From contig JBAIAC010000068.1 of the NCBI GenBank assembly GCA_037349315.1, positions 17,389,001 through 17,453,000 of the forward strand: a stretch of DNA of 64,000 bases. The letters are read 5' to 3'. Below are positions 55,150-64,000 of this stretch, piece after piece. This DNA comes from Chelydra serpentina. Taxonomy: Eukaryota; Chordata; Testudines; Chelydridae. Position 1 is the stretch's first letter. The number at the start of each line of letters is the position of its first letter. Under the pieces are notes generated by a model. It was not told the DNA's origin, did not search any database, and saw only the letters and a list, made by a program, of their open reading frames with translations. The translations under genes were made by a program, and so were the position numbers.

Positions 55150-57330
55150 AGGGTTGTAACAGGCCATTTATCCAAATCCAGTGTCATTTATAACAGGAGA
55201 TGGAGATGTGTGTTGTTCACACAAACACACAGCCCATTGATTCTTTGAATGCCTCCAAGTATGGCGTGTATTCGGTTGCTACAGACAAGCGGGCTGTTGA
55301 GCACACCAAGCTACTGGTTATATCTATACCTAACACATGGAAGAAGGCCAGGACACGTGTCCCGTTGGGGGACAGCCCAGCGCGGTCACTTGTATCCCAT
55401 TGATTCTTTGCCAATTCTCGGAGGCTCCCACGGCAGGAGGAGCCAATCATCACACTAGGATGGTCTCTGTGCACTTCTATTTGCTTGCTAGCACCCCTCC
55501 TCCTGTGAGGTGAGAGGGGACCTCAGTCCCTAGCCAGCACTGCCATCAAGCACATTGGTGGGGTGGTATCCCTAGGGTAGTGCCCCAGCCTCTGGTTCAC
55601 ATTTGCCCCGACGAGGTTACACACGATACTCTTAGGATGCCCACCAGGTTACCTTTTTGGATCTGCAGCCTAAATCAGTAAGTTCCTGCACTGGGCACCT
55701 GCTAACGGTTGCAACAATGAAATGACGGTCTCATAGGCCCAACTGTGCCCTCCTCGAGGGGGAGAATCCTGGCCTACTGCTTGCTCCAAACCCCGACCCC
55801 TAGGCTTCATTGCAAGGAAAATGAAAAAACCCAACTAGCCACATCCAATCTGGTGGTATGGGGGGGAAATTCCTTCTCAACCCCAAAGTGGCAACTAGCC
55901 CAGCCTGCAGCAGCCTAGATAAGGGACAGAGAGTGGGTTGGATGCTGGAAACCAACAAACAGGAAGTGGCTTTGAGCACATAGCTCTTATCATGACTCCA
56001 AAGCTCATGCCAAATCCTGCAAGACCTGGAAATCTTACGGGACTTAATCTGTACTGTCCTCCTGCCCTCTCCCATCACGGGAGCCACCAAAACCCACCCC
56101 TGGCTAGCTCACCTCTTGTGATGTGACAACAGCAGAGGCCACGAATGATGTGCCAGATTAAATGGATTTTAGATAAACAATCACTCGCTTGCCTTCAAAA
56201 TGAGCGTCTCCTGCTATTTCTCAAGGCCACAAATAAGACCAATTTCAGGGGACTGTCATTAAACAGTCACTGCATAACTAAAGGTTCATTAATGTCTAGT
56301 AACCACAGCAGGTATGAAATGTTTTTCTGTTGGATTTGGTAACTCTACTCGGAGTCCAAGTAGCTATTTGAATGATTTAAAAAAAAAAATCAATGATAAA
56401 ATCTGTTGGGGAAAATTGTAGGTGGGCTCACTCCATCACATCAAAATGCGCCTGAGAAGAGACATCTCCAAGATAGTTTTCCCAGTTGGTGCCTGTTGCT
56501 GATTAGTAGCAGAATTCAAGGCCTTCCAGGTCAGCCTCCTGTATGGAGCGGAAGTTGGTGATGTAGACAACTAGCGTAATTTGTTTATTTACAAGCTGTG
56601 CACAAGACCTGTTTACCTGAATAGGAGTGTTAATAGCTGGCACATAGGGGGCTTCCTCTTGCAGAGCCCCTGGGTCAGGCACCTCTGCCCTGATGCCACA
56701 AGGGCTGCAGCTGCCTCGCTTCCAGATTTCACGCCATCCCACTGCTATCATGACTGTTTAACACACAGCGCTTTGTTCCATCCCCAGCCCCCTGGCTTTG
56801 ACACTTAGTAAACCCCAGCCCAAAACGGCTCATGGGACCACATTGTCTTCTGTGAGTCTGGGTGCCGCCTCCCCCTCCCCCTTTTGTGCATCTGCTTTGA
56901 TTGGAGCCTCAAAGCTTTTGCAGATGGGCAAAAGAGAGTCGATTGATTGATTACTCAATTTCCTTAAGGAGGGGCTAGGCGTGGGTACTGAAATCCTAGG
57001 TGCTCACACAACAATCTACCCTAATGGCTGCCCATCACCACTTCTCCACGTTGCAATGTTTTTGTTAATGCATTTCTTTTAACTTTTCTATTGTAAACTA
57101 CTATTCTCTCGGAGGGTATGTCTCCGGGGAGTGGAGTTAGTCCATACTAATTCAAGTTAGTGCAACTTGAAAATGCCTAAATACTCATGGACACAGACCC
57201 TTAAAGCACACTACTCCTTATTTGGTGCAAATTCTAGAGTCCTCTCTCAAAGTTATACTCAGGGCTTGTCTACGACTGCCCTGCAGTTCAGACTGTGGAG
57301 TTGTGGATTACAGTATGCACCAAAGTGCTG
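55150..57330. other. No gene recognised; partly repeat-like
   Basis: 55217-55474 on the complement is open for 85 codons but shows no domain; 55800-55925 resembles a LINE 3' region (GGGGGGAAATTCCTTCTCAA, CCCAAAGTGGCAACTAGCC). 56140-57110 is unique-looking. GGGCTTGTCTACGACTGCC at 57251 could be the left end of Harbinger element 2. Confidence 0.35.
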
Positions 57331-57332
57331 GG

Positions 57333-57500
57333 TTTCAGAGTGGTAGCCGTGTTAGTCTGTATCAGCAAAAAGAACGAGGAGTCCTCGTGGCACCTTAGAG
57401 ACGAACAAATTTATTTGGGCATAAGCTTTCGTGGGCTAGAACCCACTTCATTGGATGCATGGAGTGGAAAATACACACAATAAGAAACTGTTGGAGGAGA
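57333..57500 (+). mobile_element. Chelonian interspersed repeat, GTAGCCGTGTTAGTCTG type
   Basis: TTTCAGAGTGGTAGCCGTGT, GGCACCTTAGAGACGAACAA, CATAAGCTTTCGTGGGC and CCCACTTCATTGGATGCATG run in the order of a very common turtle repeat. I cannot assign its class. Confidence 0.7.
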
Positions 57501-57504
57501 TCTC

Positions 57505-58105
57505 AAAGCAGGTGGCCGAAATGGGTCACAACAGGACACCTCTCGGTGATGTATCTAGAGCAAACGACTGAGGAAAAATGTACAGTGGAACCAAGGAGGA
57601 CAGAAGAAAGTCTGGTGCTGCCCATTAGACCTGCCCATTTAATGGGGAGGTGGACAGGGTTTTTAGCTAGCATGCCACTGCAGAACCCAATGCCCTTGTG
57701 AAGACTCAATCCCCTGAGCACATGCAAGATCAAGAATCATGGGAGGAGGAGGACCGTGAAAAGATCTCTTCGGAACTCAGGAGCCAGAAGGTGGTTGTGT
57801 AGGAAACCACCCCGATTTCCAGCCCCAAACCCAACACAGGACACAGGAGGAAGATTCTACAGATCCTATTGATGGATGGGACCTTGGCCCATAAGTATCT
57901 AGCGTCCCAATTTATTATTTGCAATACTGCTGTGCTCACTTCTGTTCCAGGTGCCCCACAGCTGCTGCCATTTTGGACAGATGTGACGTAGGAATCTTTC
58001 CAAGTCTCCCGCCCCTGTCACCCACCCATCACAATGTGGTCCCCCTTGGTTATGCTCTCCCCGCAAATGTTTTCAAAATGGCAGCTGGACTGGCATTCAG
58101 CTTTT
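57505..58105. other. No gene recognised
   Basis: Probably non-coding part of Harbinger element 2 or flank. Open frames at 57503-58107 show no domain. Confidence 0.3.
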
Positions 58106-58109
58106 AGAT

Positions 58110-58441
58110 CAGTGATACTCAGCCCTCAGTGGTTCAGGAGCCAAATTAGTGATCAACATCACACAAAAGAGCCACAGTCGTGGGAATTCATGGTTTCAAT
58201 TACTATAGTGCTATCCATATTTAAACAGTGTGACAGGAAATATTTCGTTTATATACATATTCTCACTGCAAAATGACTGAACAAGTATTATTATTTTATC
58301 AATAATAAAATAATTGGTTAATCACTTAGATTGGTTTATAATTAAATCACACAATGTTTTAATATCATGTGCTGCAAAAAACTGCAGGAGACACATGAAA
58401 TAGCCACTTGCTGCTCACGAACCTCAATCTGAGTATCACTG
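58110..58441. mobile_element. hAT-type MITE, AT-rich
   Basis: CAGTGATACTCAGCCCTCAG and the complement of CCTCAATCTGAGTATCACTG are the termini. Flanks TTTTAGAT (58102-58109) and GTCTAGAT (58442-58449) match at six of eight positions. The interior is AT-rich with a TTATTATTTTATCAATAATA palindrome. Confidence 0.82.
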
Positions 58442-58856
58442 GTCTAGATCATGCCGAGGCTCTGACTATCAACTGTTTACAAACCCATGCCACAGTGGGC
58501 ATCTCTCTCGCTACTAATCCCTTCTCCCTCCCACTCAGCGATCATCCCCGACCCCCTCCGTTTGCTCAGAATGGCAGCTGCATTGGACCAGCTGCCAACT
58601 CTACTTCCTCTCACCTGGGACCACAGAGTCAAGTAACGATACTGTTTATTTGTGTGAAATTGAAAAGTTTATTCGAACTGATGTTCCAGGACAATAACTT
58701 TGTTCATGTTCGCAATTTACATGAGATGTACGTAGGCCTGGATATTGCCTGCCTGTAAAGGTAATAAGGCTCCCTGCTGAGGTAGACAAGCCTAGTAGCA
58801 GGGATTATAAAGGAAAAAAAGTTTAGGTTAGGGACAGGGTAACCATGTAACACTTA

Positions 58857-59942
58857 ATGGCTCTTCAAAGCCATACAGACTTCACAGCAAAAGAGTGGGA
58901 GTGGTTAAGGTTTCAAACAATCAGGGCAGAACCTGAGCTAATCTTCTCTGCACTTTCAGGGGCCATAAAGCAGAATTTAAGAGTGAGAAATGGCATGATT
59001 TTAGTCTGGATGTTCTGTGGGACAGCTGTGTGGTCCCTGCCTCTGGTATCGCTCACAACTCCTTTCCACTTCTACGACTGTGTGTGGGCAGGGGACCATC
59101 TTGGTGATAACTTGACAGCATCTCTCACCGGTCTACCCTTTGCCTTTATGAATAAGGCCATTCTCTGCCTCCTAGTCACCTGCCTCTCAGTTTGAAGTCA
59201 CTCAGAGCAAGGACAGTCTAAAAGGGATGCAGAGGAGATTACTATACTCTACTGTCCAGCCCACCCCCCTTAACTCCCTCCAACCCCATATAAGTATCTC
59301 CAAGGCACAGCATGAATTCTAGACCCAAGCCAGGAGCATGAAGCCCAGCATCTCCATGTAGCCTTTATGCACATGCCATTTACCATCTCTCAGATCTGTG
59401 GGAGGGATGAATCTCAGGGGATGGAAATCAGGAACAGAGGATAAAAAAAAAAAAAAAAGCTATCGTGGCTTCTATATTTCCATACAATATTTCTGTACAA
59501 TAGCCACTTGTTTTTTTCTCTACTCCCTGATCCATGGCAGCTGCAGCAGCATGACCCTGAAGGACAGAGCTTCTATCAATGGCTGAGCATCTGGGGGAAG
59601 AAAAAGAGGTCTAAGGATGAGATGTTCGGAACCCTCCTTAGACCAGAGGAGGGCATGAAAACTAGAGAGACCCGGAGGTTTTTTTTGATGTCTGAGTGGG
59701 AGAAAAATAGGCAGGTATGCAGAGACTGCATTGAAGGGGCCTGGGACAGCATTATCATTACCAGAGCCACTGTGAAGAAAGACAGGGACATGCAGAAGCA
59801 ATTCCCAGAGGAAATGCTGCTGTTAGGTGCTCAGACAGTCTTGACATTCAACCCCGGAAAGCAGAAGAACAAGAAGCAAAGGCAAGAAGTTCACTTGCCA
59901 GCAAATAGGTTCTCTCCCTCCACCATCAGTCCTTTGTGCTAA
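58857..59942 (+). pseudogene. Myb-like partner gene of Harbinger element 2, decayed
   Basis: The best-kept part is 59596-59835, reading KKKRSKDEMFGTLL, then a charged Glu/Arg/Lys-rich helix and KKDRDMQKQFPEEMLLLGAQ. It aligns in style and order with the C-terminal segment of element 1's partner (RRRKRTRDDMFCEIL ... MVLLWRKTQ). The N-terminal part (58857-59195) begins FTAKEWEWLRF, which could be the start of a Myb/SANT helix, but stops intervene. A run of 17 A lies at 59442-59458. It is convergent with the transposase at 60408-61651, the same layout as element 1. Identification as Myb-like is inference from layout and the C-terminal resemblance. Confidence 0.55.
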
Positions 59943-60407
59943 CCCCCCCCCTCCAGCGCTGTACTGTATTTGAATTTTGGACTTTTCCACTTTAAACCTG
60001 TTCACGTTTTTACAATTCCTATAAGCCAAATTTGTGACATTTTTCTGGTTTTATTTTTGGCTATTACGTAATGGTATAATTTGCGCACTAAAATCATTCA
60101 GAAAGTCACAAAAGAATCTGCAGTGCATACATGGAACACATGATCAAAACAAATTTTTACAGATAAAAGGTTTTTACAAAGATGTAAAAGCACGTACAAG
60201 ATTTTTTTTTTTAGAGTGGAAACAGCTTGCTCCTGCTACCCCCCATAAAAGCTCCAGTGCTCAGAATCCAATCAGTACTCCACCCTTCCAAATAACAGCC
60301 AGACCTTTTCAGGCTCCAGACTCAAAGTAAGAACAAAAGGCATCCCTGACTGTATTGTCCTGGTGGTTTACACTTTCTAGTGGACGCCTTGATGGCCGCT
60401 CATGCAG

Positions 60408-61651
60408 CTAATCAAAGTCTCTGCACTTCAGCTTCTCTTCCCCTCCCTTACTCTCATAAATCCTGTGCATAATACAGCACTCAGCTTTTCTCTTAGGCAA
60501 GTTTTGTTCTACAACTTCTAACCTAGCCATAAGACAGAGCCGTCTTGCTTTGAGATGGCCAAATGCACACTCCGCTGTCATTGTGCAACTACTGAGGCAA
60601 TAGTTAAAGAGTTTCTTCCTTCTGTCCAATGGGCCTGTAAATGGTTTCATGAGTCAGGGAAGCAGAGGAGAAGGTAGGCCTCCTAGAATAACTGGTGCCA
60701 TCTCCACAGTGAGCCAGGGGGCAAACTGGCCATTGTTCATTAAGGGCATGTGCTCCCAAAGGTCCTAGCATCATGGATCTTTCCAGACCATCCTAGATTT
60801 GTTTGTGAACCTGCCACAATAGTCAAACAGGCCTTGAAGCACCTTGGAGAAATATCCCTTTCCCTTTATAAACTTCAAGGACCGATGCAGGAGGGCAATT
60901 GATAGGCACAGACCCATTAATTGCCCCAGTACAGCCTGGGAACCTCATATGTGCAAAGCCATCAATAATCTCCTGCTCATTACCAACCTTTATAATCTGA
61001 TTCAACAGTGCCTTCTGCACAGCACCACACACCTGCCTGACCATGGCCCCAGCAGTTGATCTCACCATACTAAATTGATTGGCAATGGACCAGTAACAGT
61101 TGTAGGTGGACAGATACCAGATGGCAATGGCAACATGCTTCTCAATGGGTAGGAACATTGCATGTTGGTATGCTGCCACTGGGGCTACTCCAGAACAGAT
61201 TTCAAAAAAGGTCACCTTCACCCTTCTGAAATTGTCACCAATGCTGGTCATGCGAGATCTGCAGAATAATTTTCTCCCACCAATGGATGTGGTTTTCTGA
61301 GCCCAGAAATGGCGCTGCACGGCTGGAAGCGGCTCCAGGAATAGCTTGTGCAGTAGCAGTTCTCTGTGTTGTCATCCTCTTCCTCCCTCCTGCTGCTGGA
61401 GGAGCTGCTGTTGCAGCCCCAGCAGCGGCTTGGGGGTGCATTGGGTACAGTCTAATACCGAAGTCACCCGGCATGAAGAACTCAAATGGCCTCTGATTAT
61501 TCATAGCAGTGTGGAGCGTTGTTGGGTCCATGCTGGCCAACGGCAATTTGAAAATGGTGCTAGCCTTCCCAGAAAAAGAGGATCCATGGGATGGAGGGAG
61601 CAAAATCATGGGATTTTGACCCCAAATCTCAGAATTCCACTGGCATCCCAC
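60408..61651 (-). pseudogene. PIF/Harbinger transposase (element 2), broken
   Basis: On the minus strand the N-terminal part (61235-61651) is open with a Gly/Ala-rich, then basic segment. The core (60823-61320) reads KHVAIAIWYLSTYNCYWSIA, TAGAMVRQVCGAVQ and IIDGFAHMRFPGCTGAINGS. Here the first catalytic Asp is Asn (codon 60916-60918). The second site reads GGLPSPL instead of GDPAYPL, so that Asp is lost as well, and a TGA replaces the Trp that follows. The C-terminal part (60408-60650) reads LMKPFTGPLDRRKKLFNYCL and AECAFGHLKAR, where the Glu (60570-60572) remains. It is clearly a different subfamily from element 1, with about half the aligned residues differing, and is catalytically dead. 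Confidence 0.9.
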
Positions 61652-61654
61652 AAG

Positions 61655-62635
61655 GTGCAGCGAGAAAAATTCCAGAATGGCAGTGAAGCAAAGGACCCCG
61701 GGATAATGGCCAGAGATGCTGCATGCCTAGTGTGCACCAAACCCCTGCTGCATATAAATGATGCAAATTGAAACAGGGCACGGTCATCCTGTGTGCATGC
61801 TATTAGCACAGCTTACATATTGTGCACCCATTTAGTGTGAACTAACCCCTTCCCCTCATGTAGAAAAGCCCTGAGTGAAATGTGGAAGGGAATATGCAAG
61901 ACCTAGGTACCACCTGAGTCTCACATAAACCTTCAAAATAGACCTCAAATTGGCTTTAAACTGTGTTCAGGCCTCGTTCTGGCCTTTTGCGTAGAGTGAA
62001 TTTCACCCTCTTGCTGTTAAGAGCCGGCAAGAACCAAAAACCTGTAATGGCTTTTAAGAAATTAGATAGGAAGAAGAATGTTCTTTGTAGAAAAGATGAC
62101 CCTACATTTAAAAACTCTGGGGTGGGGTGGAAGAAAAGATATTAGCAAATCATTTTTCCAGTTTGTTATGGAAGCAAATTAGGCAATGTCCAACCCATCA
62201 AACCACTATATGAGAGGGCAAGACTAGGGATTATGAAGTATTGTAGAAAATAATTAGCAACCCGTGAAGAAGGTTTAGATTTTAGTTTACTTTTTCAAAC
62301 TAACCACCAAATGGTTTGGTTTCAGTCTATCCAAACCACCAAAGTAAGGCGGCAGATTCTGGGTAAATAGTGTTAGTTTTGTTCTCTCTACTGGGCAAAC
62401 TGGGGTGATTTTAGTGTAGTAAAGTCTTGTTAGTTAGCTATTGGTAATGCAAAACACAAAGCAGCAGTGGTTCAGATCAGAGTTCCACATTATCCTGTGG
62501 ATTGCCACGGGCACGCAGGGGCGAAAGAAAATGCAGGCCTGTTATTTACTAGGCTGCACGTGGCAATAGACTATATTGGTAAGGGATGCAAGGAGAGTAT
62601 GGGTTACGATGCAAACTGCAGACACGCACACACAC
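61655..62635. other. No gene recognised; possible Harbinger 2 end
   Basis: ATGTAGAAAAGCCCTGA at 61859-61875 could be the decayed right end of Harbinger element 2. The rest is AT-rich, unique-looking sequence. Confidence 0.35.
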
Positions 62636-62639
62636 AACT

Positions 62640-63215
62640 AAAATTAATCAGTTTAAAGTTTTATTGGGGATAATTACAAGGGGTAAGGGAGCAGCGTTAG
62701 ATTAGCTAATAGAGTTAATGAAACTTAAAACACACAATAACTAAATATGTACTAACAATATTATAAACAAAGATACAGCATTTAGTAATAACGGATACTC
62801 ACAAATACAAACCAACGCATAACGACCGGCAAACGTAGAAACTCTGTTTGAAACACGTGAGCTGAGAGAGAGGCTTCGAGGTGATCAGGCTCGGTTACGG
62901 GTGTACACGGGATACACAGGATTCGTTTTTCTTTCTCCTCTCCCTGCCTGCACATGGCAGGCAGCCCCTAAAGTACCAACTATGACATCATAGAAGTGTC
63001 ATAGGGGACGGGGCCCAAAACCTGTTTGTGTTCGTTTCTGATTGGCACAAGCAAAGTTAACACCAAGTGGGGGAGCAGGTGCCTCAAAGTCTGGCTTCGC
63101 CCCCGAAAGGTGAGGAAATGCATATTGCTTTAGAATGTGTGCCACACTGAATGACAAAAGAAGAGGCCAGGGCAATACCGGATGGGCAAGTTTTACAGGA
63201 AGCAGACAGGAACTC
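62640..63215 (-). mobile_element. LTR-like retroelement remnant (tentative)
   Basis: On the minus strand, GCCAATCAGAAACG (a CCAAT-box-like word near 63035-63048) is followed by about 380 bases and then CCCCAATAAAACTTTAAAC (AATAAA near 62660-62665) and a GT-rich stretch (TTGTGTGTGTGTCTGC). This is the order of a retroviral-type LTR: promoter region, polyadenylation signal, GT-rich region. I see no primer-binding site, no TG...CA pair with target duplication, and no viral gene. It could be another kind of repeat. Confidence 0.35.
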
Positions 63216-63219
63216 ATCT

Positions 63220-63695
63220 CAACATATCCAAACCAGCAGAGGTTTGGGCATGTGTTTTGGGCCTATCTCTAGAAAAAATAAAGAATCTCCAGACACTTTT
63301 GCACACTTCTAGAAGTGAGCCAAGGTTCTGAAATGTCTGGATAGGTTCATTTCACTTCCATTCAGCAGCCAGGACCCTGAGCAGATGGACAGGAAATCTT
63401 ATGAGAGAGGTTGTTCTTGTAAGATTTCACAGACACTGAATGAACAATCCAAGCTAAATTGGACCCTGGCTTGGACCCTGGGCTAGCACAAGCTGAATCT
63501 GGCTACCTAACTTTTGGATGCTTATATGAAGCAAATTTCCAAGCTCACCCTTGACTAGGCAAGAAAATACACCTCCAATTAAGCTGCAGTAGGTTTGGAC
63601 TGGAAACTGGAGAAGCTGTAACTATCTATTTTTATACGTTCGCTTAGTTCACGAGAGCTTTTAGGGTTGGCAAGGAGGTAACAGGATCCTTCTTT
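63220..63695. other. No gene recognised
   Basis: Unique-looking sequence; nothing to report. Confidence 0.35.
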
Positions 63696-63699
63696 ATAT

Positions 63700-64000
63700 T
63701 ATTATAAAGGGTTTAGGGATGCACTGGAAAGCCACAGCTCTGGGTGGTTGAAAGACTTAGGCACTCTTCTGAGAGACCAAGGGAGGGACAGTTGGAAAAG
63801 CGTGGCTTAATTAAGGATATCTAATATGGTTTCAGGAAAGGAAGGGCATGCCTCATTAACTTGCTGGAATTCTTTGAGGATATTGCTGCCATGGGAGACA
63901 AAAGGGGATGTGGGCATCAGATACGGGGGGGGGGGGGGGGGGGGGAGGAGGGGAGAAGAGGGGAACATGTTTGACAAGTCCGAGGCTGATGCCTAGAGTG
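63700..64000 (+). mobile_element. CR1-clade LINE, reverse transcriptase fragment (runs off window)
   Basis: 63825-63900 reads GFRKGRACLINLLEFFEDI, the conserved 'HGFRKGRSCLTNLLEF' block just upstream of the catalytic part of CR1-clade reverse transcriptases. The reading continues to a G-run at 63925 and is then disrupted. The copy continues beyond the window. Confidence 0.75.
63925..63945. repeat. Poly-G tract, 21 bases
   Basis: Uninterrupted run of 21 G followed by AGGAGGGGAGAAGAGGGG, inside the CR1 fragment. Confidence 0.95.

Noticed and set aside
55217..55474. 85-codon frame on the complement as a gene
   Set aside because: No domain, in a region of repeat-like text; left as unexplained open frame.

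Overview
The window looks like intergenic or intronic DNA from a vertebrate, most likely a cryptodiran (hidden-necked) turtle. The main evidence is a tRNA-headed SINE with a CR1-type tail at 54659-54843, which has the layout of the tortoise Pol III/SINE. CR1 3' ends with the typical ATTCTATGATTCT tail, many MIR-like SINEs, many short hAT-type elements and MITEs of the 'GTCTACAC' type support this. I see no prokaryotic signals and no intact host protein-coding gene. The longest open frames are low-complexity GC-rich stretches inside transposons or decayed transposon proteins. The only host-gene-like signal is a 32-base candidate microexon at 10501-10532 with strong splice sites on both sides.

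Layout. 1-4140: non-LTR retrotransposon remnants, the last split by a foldback TA-flanked MITE. 4798-6419: a 1.6-kb GC-rich hAT-type element with an internal minisatellite. 6900-9720: several MITEs and a second hAT-type element. 10501-13315: the microexon candidate, a GC-rich MITE and nested MITEs. 15317-17745: three hAT-type insertions, two of them nested inside an older repeat. 20408-27060: two copies of a roughly 200-bp TG...CA element carrying a tRNA-like Pol III promoter, plus a 1-kb solo-LTR-like element and MIRs. 29080-40080: LINE fragments on both strands and a further hAT-type MITE. 43984-47400: more hAT-type MITEs and inverted-repeat elements. 49800-61900: two PIF/Harbinger DNA transposons of different subfamilies, each with a decayed transposase and a convergent decayed Myb-like partner gene. 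One of them is broken by an 847-bp hAT-type insertion. 62640-64000: an LTR-like remnant and a CR1 fragment ending at the window edge.

How the parts relate. PIF/Harbinger elements need both a DDE transposase and a Myb/SANT-type partner, and remnants of both are present in each copy. Every reading frame carries stops, frameshifts or lost catalytic residues, so both are dead. The hAT-type elements are non-autonomous: they have short terminal inverted repeats and, in most cases, readable 8-bp target duplications, but I see no transposase in them. Nested insertions give a relative age order in several places. Boundaries backed by target-site duplications are exact; other repeat boundaries are approximate.
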